Assembly: GCA_031365725.1 (NCBI GenBank)
Contig: JANLYQ010000124.1
Span: 1-49,034, forward strand
Source: JANLYQ01 sp031365725
Lineage (GTDB): Bacteria; Actinomycetota; Actinomycetes; JACCUZ01
Direction: 5' to 3'
Length of the DNA: 49,034 nucleotides
Part shown: piece after piece, positions 24,721 to 32,610 of the stretch
How the letters are laid out: each line of letters opens with the position of its first letter
How positions within the stretch are numbered: the stretch's first letter is position 1
Made by a program: the position numbers and the translations under genes
Notes under the pieces: generated by a model
Seen by the model: only the letters and a program-made list of their open reading frames with translations
Database searches by the model: none
Told to the model about the DNA's origin: nothing

Positions 24721-25569
24721 ATGCCGCTCGTCCCGACCGCGGACCTCGTCGCGCGAGCCCACCTGGACCACCTCGGGGTGGGAGCCTTCAACGTCATCTG
24801 CCTCGAGCACGCCGAGGCCATCGCCACGGCCGCCGAAGCCAGCGGGCAGCCGGCGATCCTGCAGGTCAGCGAGAACGCCGTGCGTTTCCACGGCGGTCGC
24901 CTCGCACCTATCGCCGCCGCGTGTGCCGCGGTGGCCACGGCGTCGACCGCCGACCTCGCCCTGCACCTCGACCACGTCGTCGACCTCGACCTGATGCACG
25001 AGGCCGCCCGCCACGAGTTCAGCTCGGTGATGGTCGACGCGTCCACCGCGCCCTACCCCGAGAACGTCGCCACCACCGCCGCCACTGTCGTCTGGGGTCA
25101 CGCCCACGGCCTCTGGGTCGAGTCCGAGCTCGGCGAGGTCGGGGGCAAGGACGGCGCGCACGCCCCCGGCGTACGGACTGATCCGACCGAGGCCTCTGCC
25201 TACGTCGCTGCCACCGGAGTCGACGGGTTAGCGGTCGCCGTCGGCAGCTCACACGCGATGACCGAACGCACGGCCGCACTCGACCATGCGCTCATCGCAG
25301 CACTGGCCGCGGCGGTGCCCGTGCCCCTCGTGCTGCACGGGTCCTCAGGCGTGCCCGACGACGAGCTGTGGCGGGCCGTGCGGGCCGGCATGGTCAAGGT
25401 CAACGTCGGCACCGGGCTCAACATCGCGTTCACCGGCGCGGTCCGGGAGGTGCTGGCGGGCGACTACCGGATCGTGGACCCCCGGACGTACGTCGCCCCC
25501 GGGCGGGCCGCCATGGCGGCATACGTCGCCCGCTGCCAGGCTGTGCTCGCCGGTGCGGGCGCGCCGTAG
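24721..25569 (+). CDS. Class II ketose-bisphosphate aldolase (GatY/KbaY/Fba-like)
   Basis: 282-residue zinc aldolase. The active-site Asp84-His85 pair in LHLDHVVD, FSSVMVDAS, the VESELGEVGGKDG loop, LVLHGSSGVPDD with a zinc His, and KVNVGTGLNIAFT are all present. The family splits fructose- or tagatose-1,6-bisphosphate into two triose phosphates. The sugar-island context favours tagatose-bisphosphate (inference). It lies 15 bases after the GH4 stop on the same strand, and its stop overlaps the ribosome site of the following GNAT gene. Confidence 0.88.
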   Translation: MPLVPTADLVARAHLDHLGVGAFNVICLEHAEAIATAAEASGQPAILQVSENAVRFHGGRLAPIAAACAAVATASTADLALHLDHVVDLDLMHEAARHEFSSVMVDASTAPYPENVATTAATVVWGHAHGLWVESELGEVGGKDGAHAPGVRTDPTEASAYVAATGVDGLAVAVGSSHAMTERTAALDHALIAALAAAVPVPLVLHGSSGVPDDELWRAVRAGMVKVNVGTGLNIAFTGAVREVLAGDYRIVDPRTYVAPGRAAMAAYVARCQAVLAGAGAP

Positions 25570-25579
25570 GAGGCCGTAC

Positions 25580-26224
25580 GTGACAGGGATGCCAGGGACG
25601 CCAGGCCTTTTCGGTCAGGACCGGGGGCCACGGGTGGCCACCCACGACGATCGTGACCGGGTCGTCGAGATCCTGGTCGGCGCCTTCCACGACGACCCGA
25701 CCTGGAGCTGGGCCTTTCCCGACCCCGACACGCGGCCGGCGCAGTACCGCCGGTTCTGGGGGCTGTTCGTCGACGGGGCGTTGCGCTATCCCAACGTCTG
25801 GCTGACCGGCGACGCCTCGGCAACAGCCGTGTGGATCCCGCCCGGCGGTACCGAGATGTCCGAGGAGCAGGAGGCGAGGGTCGCACCGCTGGTCACCGAA
25901 CTGCTCGGCGAGCGCGCTGCGGTGCCCGTCCTCGAGCTCTTCGAGGCCTTCGACCGCGCCCACCCGCGTGACGAGCCGCACTACTACCTCACCCTGTTGG
26001 GCACCCACCCGGACCACCAGGGCCGCGGCCGCGGTCTAGGACTGCTTGCAGAGACGCTGGAGGTCGTGGACGCGGCCGGCCTGCCGGCCTACCTCGAAGC
26101 CAGCAACGTCGCCAACGTCGCCCTGTACGAGCGACACGGGTTCGGCGTGCACGGGTCGTTCCCGCTGCCCGACAGCAGCGGTGACGTCGTCACCATGTGG
26201 CGACCCGCGCAAGAGCACGGCTGA
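25580..26224 (+). CDS. GNAT-family N-acetyltransferase
   Basis: 214 residues. The acetyl-CoA loop is in HPDHQGRGRGLGLLAETLE (Q/RxxGxG/A), followed by PAYLEASNVANVALYERHGF, the typical GNAT C-terminal region. The start is GTG 25580, with AGGAGG (25568-25573) overlapping the aldolase TAG, so it is expressed with the GH4-aldolase unit. Related proteins acetylate varied amines. A role tied to an amino sugar is possible but unproven. Confidence 0.82.
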   Translation: MTGMPGTPGLFGQDRGPRVATHDDRDRVVEILVGAFHDDPTWSWAFPDPDTRPAQYRRFWGLFVDGALRYPNVWLTGDASATAVWIPPGGTEMSEEQEARVAPLVTELLGERAAVPVLELFEAFDRAHPRDEPHYYLTLLGTHPDHQGRGRGLGLLAETLEVVDAAGLPAYLEASNVANVALYERHGFGVHGSFPLPDSSGDVVTMWRPAQEHG

Positions 26225-26248
26225 GTTCAGGGACGACGGGACGAACGT

Positions 26249-26740
26249 TCAGCGCACCTGCAGGGTCCGCGGGTCGATCATCCGGTGCAGGGCGAGCACG
26301 GTGACCGCGCCGTAGGTCAGGTGCGGCACCGCGTCCTCGGTGACGCTCTTCATCGACCACGTCCTCGGGTCGGTGATGCCCAGGGCGGTCATCACCCCGT
26401 CACTGAGTGCCATGGCGGCGAGTCCCAGGACCACCGGAGCCGCCGCGATGGGGATCTTCATCCCGCTCGCCCGTAAGGCCCCACCCAGTGCTCCGACGCC
26501 CATCCCCACTCCGATCCCCGCCAGCGGACCCAGTCCTTCGAGCCGGTTGGCGCGGACGTCCGGCCCACCGGGGACCTGCGCCCCGAGCGCCTCCACCGCG
26601 GCCTGCGCGGCTTGGTCTGGAGTCGCGCTGGACGCAGACCCCTGCACTGCCTGCTTGGCATAGCCGACGACATTGAGGGCGGTGGCACCAGCGGCTCCGG
26701 CGAGCGCTCCACTGGTGAGGCCGGTGAGGATGCGTGACAT
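26249..26740 (-). CDS. Small membrane protein of unknown function
   Basis: 163 residues with four hydrophobic stretches: residues 8-28 (SGALAGAAGATALNVVGYA), 72-90, 95-112 and a C-terminal one around 143-155. It is Gly/Ala-rich. It begins with a pattern, GxxAGAAGATALN followed by an Ala/Ser-Thr-Pro segment, that I have seen in uncharacterised actinobacterial membrane proteins. ATG 26740 follows AGGA eight bases upstream. No function can be named. Confidence 0.65.
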   Translation of the reverse strand: MSRILTGLTSGALAGAAGATALNVVGYAKQAVQGSASSATPDQAAQAAVEALGAQVPGGPDVRANRLEGLGPLAGIGVGMGVGALGGALRASGMKIPIAAAPVVLGLAAMALSDGVMTALGITDPRTWSMKSVTEDAVPHLTYGAVTVLALHRMIDPRTLQVR

Positions 26741-26803
26741 GACATGGTCCTGCCCCCGTGCTGGCCAGTCATGCCTGCTCGACCTGCTCGACCGGGCGAC
26801 CTA

Positions 26804-26838
26804 CCGGGACGGATGGACCTGGGGTCCATCCGTCCCGG
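26804..26838 (-). terminator. Strong hairpin terminator after the DUF4331 gene
   Basis: Perfect 16-base arms CCGGGACGGATGGACC (26804-26819) and its complement (26823-26838) around the three-base loop TGG, nine bases beyond the stop of the minus-strand DUF4331 gene. There is no U-tract, as is common in actinobacteria. It separates that gene from the next one downstream. Confidence 0.75.
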
Positions 26839-26847
26839 GACGTGCGG

Positions 26848-28365
26848 TCAGACCGCGAGCGTCGGAGCCGCTCCACGGCGCCGGCGGCTGAGTGCCCCCG
26901 CGCCGATCGCGAGCAGACCTACAGCCGCGAGAGCGAGACTGCCTACGGGAAGCGGCCGAGCGGGCGACTGTCCGTTGCCGCCGGTCATCACGGTCACTTC
27001 GTGCCGCTCTCGGCCGGGGGCCTTGGCAGCCGACCCGGACTGGGGCAGCGCCACATAGGGGAACGAGTGGCTGAAGCCGACGTCGTTCTTGTCGACCCCG
27101 TCCCCGAGGGTGTTGGCGTTGCCGACCAGCGCGCCGCCGGCGACCTGCAGGGCGATGTCCAGCACGTCGTCGGTGAGTCGACGGCCGTTGGGGAACCCGG
27201 CCTTGTCACCGGCGAGCACACCGAGTCGTTGCGGCGTGGCCGCAGGCGCGATCGAGGTGTTCAACCGCAGCTGCTCGCTCGGGGTCACGTTGGCCGGACG
27301 GTTGAGCCCGGCGACTCCCTTGAGGAAGACATCGACCAGGTCTTGCCGGTTGTCGGTCGGGGCGTTGACCCCGCAGACGTTCTTGAGCAGCGAGGCGATC
27401 TCCGGCTTGACGACGTAGGGCAGCGCGACGCTGTCCTGGGTCGGGTCGATGGAGTTGAAGGCGTCCTTGAGCTGGTAGGGGATCACGACCTCGTTGACCA
27501 ACGGCTGCCCCAGCCGGGACACCTGCGTGTAGGTCCCGCCGGCGTTCAGCCGCGAGGTGGTGCTCCACACACCGACGACCGGGTCGCTGGGCGTGCGCAG
27601 GGCACTGGTCGGCACCTGCAGGGCCAAGGTGTTGACGTTGTAGCCCTTGAGGGTGTCGTGCCCCACCTCGGTGTTGCAGCCCGCGCCGTAAAGCAGGTCG
27701 AACACCCGCAGGTCCAGGAAGAAGGGATCCTCTGCCTGGCCCGCGAACGAGCGCGATCGACCCTCGCCGAACGTGGTCACGGCAGCGTTGCGCAGCGACT
27801 TGTAGTTCGGCATCGACGCCTTGCCGACGTACGACGGGGCGACCGGCTTGTCGTTGAGCAGCAGCTGGTCAGGCTTGCCCGGCTGCACGAGCGTCAGGTC
27901 GTAGGTCTGCCGGAACAGCAGGTTGGGGTCGGTCAGCGAGGTCACCGGCCCGTTGTTGTAGAGGAAGGTGCCGAGCCCGGTGAAGCTGTCCGCCGGCGCC
28001 GGGGTCCGGGCGTTGGTGAACGTCCACCGGTAGGTCAGGTCCGGCTTCGCGTCACCGTTGTTGTCGATGTTGACCTCGTAGCGCGCATCGGTGGCCCAGG
28101 GGTAGAAGTTGGGCCCGCCGGCCGGCTCCTCGAACGGAGTCCAGTTGCTCACCAGCGTCACGGTGCCCGAGCGGTCCGGGCTGACGAACGCGTAGACGTC
28201 GGTGTTGTCGTACTTCGGCAGGTCGGTGACGCCAGGGGCCTCCCGGTGGCTCGAGGCGTTCGCCGCCCCGGGTGCCAGGCCGACGAGGCCGGAGCCGACG
28301 AGGACGGCACCGGTGGTGAGCAGCGCCCCCCGACGGCGCCGAACGGACTGTCGTGAACGTGTCAT
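26848..28365 (-). CDS. DUF4331-family secreted, membrane-anchored protein
   Basis: 505 residues. An Arg-rich signal peptide ends near ANA, and the mature N-terminus SSHREAPGVTDLPKYDNTDVYAF is the hallmark of DUF4331. Other family stretches are VSNWTPFEEPAGGPNFYPWATDARYEV, YNVNTLALQVP, VGVWSTTSR and VVIPYQLKDAFN. The C-terminus has LPVGS, a hydrophobic helix and RRRR, the layout of a cell-wall or membrane sorting signal although not a canonical LPXTG. Start ATG 28365 has GGAGG four bases upstream. The function of the family is unknown. A palindrome lies upstream and a hairpin terminator downstream. Confidence 0.85.
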   Translation of the reverse strand: MTRSRQSVRRRRGALLTTGAVLVGSGLVGLAPGAANASSHREAPGVTDLPKYDNTDVYAFVSPDRSGTVTLVSNWTPFEEPAGGPNFYPWATDARYEVNIDNNGDAKPDLTYRWTFTNARTPAPADSFTGLGTFLYNNGPVTSLTDPNLLFRQTYDLTLVQPGKPDQLLLNDKPVAPSYVGKASMPNYKSLRNAAVTTFGEGRSRSFAGQAEDPFFLDLRVFDLLYGAGCNTEVGHDTLKGYNVNTLALQVPTSALRTPSDPVVGVWSTTSRLNAGGTYTQVSRLGQPLVNEVVIPYQLKDAFNSIDPTQDSVALPYVVKPEIASLLKNVCGVNAPTDNRQDLVDVFLKGVAGLNRPANVTPSEQLRLNTSIAPAATPQRLGVLAGDKAGFPNGRRLTDDVLDIALQVAGGALVGNANTLGDGVDKNDVGFSHSFPYVALPQSGSAAKAPGRERHEVTVMTGGNGQSPARPLPVGSLALAAVGLLAIGAGALSRRRRGAAPTLAV

Positions 28366-28484
28366 GCGTCCTCCAGCAAGCGGCCGTGACAGTGCGGCAG
28401 GGGTCACATCACGGCGTGTGCGCTCACCTTGCGGCACGCGAGCGCCAGCGTAAAGACCTCGAGGGGTCACAACAACGGATAAAA

Positions 28485-28499
28485 CGGACACTGTGTCCG
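28485..28499. promoter_or_regulatory. Palindromic putative operator upstream of the DUF4331 gene
   Basis: CGGACAC, one central base, GTGTCCG: perfect 7-base arms, 120 bases upstream of the DUF4331 start in the 172-base gap to the next gene. A related GGAC-containing inverted repeat occurs at 29868-29888. No binder is identified. Confidence 0.35.
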
Positions 28500-28537
28500 G
28501 CTGGTCACCGACGGCCATCAGTGCGGATCTGGCCGCG

Positions 28538-29833
28538 TCACCAGACGTCGCGCACCAGCAGCTGGAAGGTGATCGCGCAGGCGGCATTGAGCAGCAGCCA
28601 CCCGCGGGCGCGACCGGGGAGCGCCGCCGTGAGCAGCACCAGCCACGGCGCGAACGGCATCCAGATCCGCTCGGTCTCCAGCCGGGTGACGCCCGAGAGA
28701 CCCAGCACCAGCAGGGCAAAGAAGGCTGATCCGGCAAGGGCAGCGGTCACCCGTCCCTGTCGCCGTACAGCGGCAACGGCGGTCGCCGGACCCACCAGGA
28801 CCGCGAGGATCGCCACGTCGCCGAGGAACGAGTAGAGGTAGGGGCGGGTGGAGCCGTAGCCGTCCAACCAGGCGATGCGGGTGGCGGCCACGCCGTCGGG
28901 CCACCAGAAACCCCCCGCGGTCAGCAGCACCGGCAGCAGAGCCGCGCCGAGGACGAGCACGAGCGCGTGCAGCGGCCGTGGCCAGCCGAAGCGGCGTACG
29001 GCGAGCCAACCGGCCGCGAGCAGGATCGCGCCGTAGGCCGGCAGCGCATAGCTGAGGTAGGGCAGCGCGCCGAGCAACAGCCCGCACAGAGCCAGCAGGA
29101 CCGGTGACCGGCGCTGGAGTCCGGTGACCAGGGTCGCCACCGACCAGGACGCGACGCCGAGGAAGAACGCGTCCGCGCTCGTCGCGATCGTGATGGCGAA
29201 CGGCCCCAAGATGAGGAACGGCAGTGCGCGCCGCGCAGCTGTCTCGTCGCCCAGCGCCCGCAACGTCACGGCCAGGGCAGCCACCGACGAGGCGCCGGCG
29301 CCGATGACCAGCGCCGCCGCCCACACGGGTCCCGGCGCCAGGTGGTCCCAGGCCCAGAACACCAGCACCATCAGCGGTGGATGGCCCTTGACGTGCACGG
29401 GGTAGGCGCTGTCGCGGACCCGTTCCGCGAAGGTCGACAGGAAGTGCACCGGGTCGTTGCCGACGAACCCGATCGCCGGCAGATACTCCGACGCACGGTT
29501 GATCGGTGAGCTCACGCCGCCGTGCCCGTCCCACACCGCAAGGGCGAGCGCCCAGCCCGCCGCCGTGAGCACGGACATCGGCATCAGCAGTCGCCACGGG
29601 AACCACCGGCACAGCGACGGGAGCACGAGGACAGCAGCGAGAGCGAACGCCGTCCCGGGCACGGCAGCACGGAGCAGGAACCGGTAGTGCCCCTGGAACG
29701 GCGGTGACGCGACTGCGAGGTGACCACCGGGCAGCAGCCGCTGTCCGATGACGTACGCCGTCGCGATGAGCGCTGCCCAGGCAGCCAGAGCGGCCGGGGT
29801 GCGGACCGATCGTCGCGACGCTGGCGACGTCAC
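28538..29833 (-). CDS. Multi-pass membrane protein, possibly a GT-C type glycosyltransferase
   Basis: 431 residues with about ten to eleven hydrophobic helices. After the first helix, charged loops such as VRDSAYPVHVKGHPPLMVLVFWAW and WDGHGGVSSPINRASEYLP lie where polyprenyl-linked GT-C transferases keep acidic active-site loops. A late LETERIWMPFAPWLVLLTAA resembles the end of actinobacterial mannosyltransferase-like proteins. GTG start 29833 has GGAG about eight bases upstream. Substrate and even enzymatic nature are uncertain. It diverges from a lipoprotein gene. Confidence 0.55.
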   Translation of the reverse strand: MTSPASRRSVRTPAALAAWAALIATAYVIGQRLLPGGHLAVASPPFQGHYRFLLRAAVPGTAFALAAVLVLPSLCRWFPWRLLMPMSVLTAAGWALALAVWDGHGGVSSPINRASEYLPAIGFVGNDPVHFLSTFAERVRDSAYPVHVKGHPPLMVLVFWAWDHLAPGPVWAAALVIGAGASSVAALAVTLRALGDETAARRALPFLILGPFAITIATSADAFFLGVASWSVATLVTGLQRRSPVLLALCGLLLGALPYLSYALPAYGAILLAAGWLAVRRFGWPRPLHALVLVLGAALLPVLLTAGGFWWPDGVAATRIAWLDGYGSTRPYLYSFLGDVAILAVLVGPATAVAAVRRQGRVTAALAGSAFFALLVLGLSGVTRLETERIWMPFAPWLVLLTAALPGRARGWLLLNAACAITFQLLVRDVW

Positions 29834-29867
29834 GCCCGCTGCTCCATCCGGGTGAGGCTACGTGACC

Positions 29868-29888
29868 CCGGACACAGGACCAGTCCGG
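29868..29888. promoter_or_regulatory. Inverted repeat in the divergent gap before the lipoprotein gene
   Basis: CCGGAC (29868-29873) and GTCCGG (29883-29888) separated by nine bases, inside the 123-base divergent region 29834-29956. Shares the GGACAC word with the palindrome at 28485-28499. Confidence 0.3.
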
Positions 29889-29956
29889 CAGGGCCGCGGC
29901 CCCGAACCTCATCTGACCAACACCACCAACACCCTCTCCGAAGGACTGTGATCCAC

Positions 29957-30610
29957 ATGCGCACCACCTCCCGCGCACTCGTCTCGCTCGCCGCCGCCGC
30001 CGTTGCGGCTGCTTCCCTCACTGCGTGCGGGGGCTCGTCCACGACTGCATCGAGCAGCAAGGCATCGGCCAAGCCGGCCGCCGTGATCCCGGCCCTGTCG
30101 GGCAAGGAGACCGCCGTCGCGCTGGACAAGGGCTTCACCGACGCGCTGACCGCGCTCAAGCTGACCCCCGGCACCGTGGGCACGGCCACCCTGGCCAACG
30201 GCGCGCTGATGTTCCCGATCACGGCCGGCAACGTGACCTACTACACCCCGGGCACGCACAGCCCCTACGTCCTCGGTGACATCAAGCACGACGGCAGCGG
30301 TCTGTCGCTGACGTCCGGCGCGACCAAGGTCGAGCTCACCAACTTCGACATCGACCCCGCCAAGTCCGAGCTGTACGGCGACGTCAGCGTCAACGGCACC
30401 TCCGCCGCGAAGCACGCGCTCATCTTCAACCTCAACGGCCGCACCCTCAAGCCGCTGCAGACCGGTCCGGCCAACACCGCGATCCTCGAGGGCACCACGG
30501 TGCACATCTCCTCGATCGCTGCGGACCTGCTCGACAAGACCTTCAAGACCGACGCGGTCAAGGCCGGCCTGCTCGTGGGCGTCGCCAAGATCACGGTCAA
30601 CACCAAGTAG
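29957..30610 (+). CDS. Secreted lipoprotein of unknown function
   Basis: 217 residues. Lipoprotein signal peptide with lipobox LTAC (Cys24), then a Ser/Thr/Ala/Lys linker (25-42). The mature domain is beta-rich: FPITAGNVTYYTPGTHSPYVLGDIKHDGSGLSL, then VELTNFDIDPAKSELYGDVSVNG. Cysteine-free after the lipid anchor. I do not recognise the family; the pattern of short repeats of beta strands suggests a surface or binding domain. AAGGA lies upstream at about 29940. A long hairpin follows 25 bases after the stop, so it is monocistronic. Confidence 0.75.
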   Translation: MRTTSRALVSLAAAAVAAASLTACGGSSTTASSSKASAKPAAVIPALSGKETAVALDKGFTDALTALKLTPGTVGTATLANGALMFPITAGNVTYYTPGTHSPYVLGDIKHDGSGLSLTSGATKVELTNFDIDPAKSELYGDVSVNGTSAAKHALIFNLNGRTLKPLQTGPANTAILEGTTVHISSIAADLLDKTFKTDAVKAGLLVGVAKITVNTK

Positions 30611-30635
30611 TCGTCCCTGGTCCCGGGGGGAACCC

Positions 30636-30678
30636 ACGACGAACGCCTCGCACCGTGCAGGTGCGAGGCGTTCGTCGT
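30636..30678 (+). terminator. Very stable hairpin terminator after the lipoprotein gene
   Basis: Perfect 19-base arms (30636-30654 and 30660-30678) around the loop GTGCA, 26 bases after the stop. There is no U-run. Both arms are GC-rich, so it could stop transcription in either direction. Confidence 0.85.
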
Positions 30679-30771
30679 CTCCCGGATGTTGCCAGGTCGC
30701 GGACGTTGTCATCTCTCCGTAAGGGCGCTCACCCGGTCACGGGCCACCGTCAGCACGTCACCCCGACTCGT

Positions 30772-30777
30772 ATGCTC
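30772..30777 (+). promoter_or_regulatory. Putative -10 element before the molybdopterin oxidoreductase gene
   Basis: TATGCT fits TANNNT, 38 bases before the ATG. It is followed by the small hairpin CACCGG-TTG-CCGGTG (30781-30795) in the presumed 5' leader. No good -35 seen. Confidence 0.3.
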
Positions 30778-30814
30778 GGCACCGGTTGCCGGTGACGCGG
30801 AAGGACACCAACTG

Positions 30815-32122
30815 ATGGCTCGTCTCCCGGTCGACCGGCTCACCGACTTGGCCCTCGGGCGAGGCGAGCCACCTCCCGGCCCGTTCCGCCCCGCCTTCTG
30901 GCGCAGCCCCTTGCGCGGTCCCTGGTTGACCGCCGTATTCGGGTGCGTGCTGCTGGTCGGAATCCCCATCATCTTCGTGACGGGTCTGCTGTCCTACGCG
31001 TCCTACGACCCGGGGCTCGGAGCACGCAACGACCAGACACCGGGCAAGGGCCTGCTCGGGTCCTATCTCTTCGACTGGCCGACCGACCCGAGCTGGCTCT
31101 ACCGAGCGGTCATCGGCGTCCATGTGCTGCTCGGTGTGACATTGCTGCCGATCGTGCTGGCCAAGCTGTGGTCGGTCATCCCCAAGCTGTTCGCGTGGCC
31201 GCCGGTGAAGACACCTTCCCAGGTGATCGAGCGATTGAGCCTCGTGCTGCTCGTCGGTGGCGCAGTCTTCGAGCTGATGACCGGCCTGATGAACATCCAG
31301 ATCTTCTACCCGTGGGGCTTCAGCTTCTACACCGCGCACTTCTACGGCGCGTGGGTGTTCATCGGGGCCTTCGTCACTCACGTCGCCGTCAAGCTGCCGG
31401 CGATGAGGCACGCCCTGCGCACCCGCAGCATCGCCCGCGAGCTGCGCACCCCGCTCGCTGACACGGTGCCGGAGGACGACACCGAGAGCGGGCTGGTCGC
31501 GACCTCGCCCGCCGCGCCGACGATGTCGCGACGCGGGCTCCTGGGCCTGGTGAGTGCAGGCTCGCTGCTGCTGCTCGGACTCGCGGGTGGTCAGACGTTC
31601 GGCGACCGCCTCCGCGGCACGGCCCTGCTGGCGCCGCGCGGCGGGTCCTACCCCGGCGACTTCCCGGTCAACAAGACCGCGCGCAGCCGCGGCATCACCG
31701 CCGCCGACGTGAGCACCACCTGGGCGTTGTCGGTCGTCGCCGGCTCGCGCACCATCGCGCTCACTCGTGCGCAGCTGCTGGCGATGCCGCAGACCACCGC
31801 GCGGTTGCCGATCGCCTGCGTCGAAGGGTGGTCGACGGTGCAGACCTGGACCGGCGTACGCCTCGCTGATCTGCTCGACCTGGTCGGCGCGCAGCCCGGC
31901 ACGGTCGAGGTGACCTCGTTGCAGAAGCACGGCGCGTTCGGCGTCGTGCGTCTGGCCGACAACCAGGTCGCGGACCCGCGTTCGCTGCTGGCACTCGGCG
32001 TGAACGGCGCGGACCTGACGTTGGACCATGGCTTCCCTGCGCGCATCATCGTCCCGGCCGCACCCGGCGTGCACTGCACCAAGTGGGTGCGCGAGGTGCG
32101 CCTCGTGGAGCGTGGGGCATGA
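30815..32122 (+). CDS. Membrane-anchored molybdopterin-dependent oxidoreductase (cytochrome b-like/sulfite-oxidase-like fusion)
   Basis: 435 residues in two parts. Residues about 37-195 form a four-helix membrane unit with histidines inside helices (GVHVLLG near 103, AHFYGAW near 175, THVAVK near 189), which could bind heme b. A linker with a Tat-like SRRGLLG (238-244) and a further hydrophobic stretch leads to a sulfite-oxidase/MsrP-type molybdopterin domain (about 290-435) with the Mo-ligand Cys335 in PIACVEGWS, then LQKHGAFG and VPAAPGVHCTKWVREVRL. Start ATG 30815 has AAGGA upstream. The stop overlaps the next small membrane gene (ATGA). Substrate unknown; extracytoplasmic redox repair is one possibility. 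Confidence 0.82.
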   Translation: MARLPVDRLTDLALGRGEPPPGPFRPAFWRSPLRGPWLTAVFGCVLLVGIPIIFVTGLLSYASYDPGLGARNDQTPGKGLLGSYLFDWPTDPSWLYRAVIGVHVLLGVTLLPIVLAKLWSVIPKLFAWPPVKTPSQVIERLSLVLLVGGAVFELMTGLMNIQIFYPWGFSFYTAHFYGAWVFIGAFVTHVAVKLPAMRHALRTRSIARELRTPLADTVPEDDTESGLVATSPAAPTMSRRGLLGLVSAGSLLLLGLAGGQTFGDRLRGTALLAPRGGSYPGDFPVNKTARSRGITAADVSTTWALSVVAGSRTIALTRAQLLAMPQTTARLPIACVEGWSTVQTWTGVRLADLLDLVGAQPGTVEVTSLQKHGAFGVVRLADNQVADPRSLLALGVNGADLTLDHGFPARIIVPAAPGVHCTKWVREVRLVERGA

Positions 32123-32610
32123 CCCGCTTTCGGCAGACGTACGGCGACTCGCCGGCCCATCTGGTCGCCGTGGTCGTGGGGATGTCGATCGCGGGATACG
32201 CGATCTCGCGCGTCAACGACCTGGGCATTCTCATCGCCATCGCGATCTGGTTCGTGGGGATGCTTCTGGTGCACGACGTCGTGCTGTTCCCGGTGTACGC
32301 CGGCCTCGACAACGTGCTTGCGCGACTACGCGGCGGCACGGCCCCTCGGGTGCCGTGGGTCAACCACGTGCGGGTGCCGGTGGTGCTGTCGAGCTTCCTG
32401 TTCATCGCCTGGTACCCGTTGATCCTGCGGCTGGCGCGCGGCTACCCCCGCGCCACCCATCGCTCCAACGCGGTGTTCCTCGGGCACTGGCTGATGGTGA
32501 CCGGCGCGCTGGTCGCCATCTCCGCGATCGTGTACGCCGCCCGGCTGTTCCGCGCTCGACGAGCTCAGCCGGCCGGGCCGGCAGCCACGGCTAGCGTGCC
32601 AGGAAGTTGA
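32119..32610 (+). CDS. Small four-helix membrane protein, partner of the molybdopterin oxidoreductase
   Basis: 163 residues with hydrophobic segments near 15-32, 35-55, 84-103 and 123-145 and a basic C-terminal tail. The ATG overlaps the oxidoreductase stop (ATGA, 32119-32122), so it is translationally coupled and probably belongs to the same complex. A histidine in VHDVVLFPVYAG and another in GHWLM could sit at membrane edges. No family name known to me. The 3' end overlaps the convergent hydrolase by 20 bases. Confidence 0.7.
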   Translation: MTRFRQTYGDSPAHLVAVVVGMSIAGYAISRVNDLGILIAIAIWFVGMLLVHDVVLFPVYAGLDNVLARLRGGTAPRVPWVNHVRVPVVLSSFLFIAWYPLILRLARGYPRATHRSNAVFLGHWLMVTGALVAISAIVYAARLFRARRAQPAGPAATASVPGS

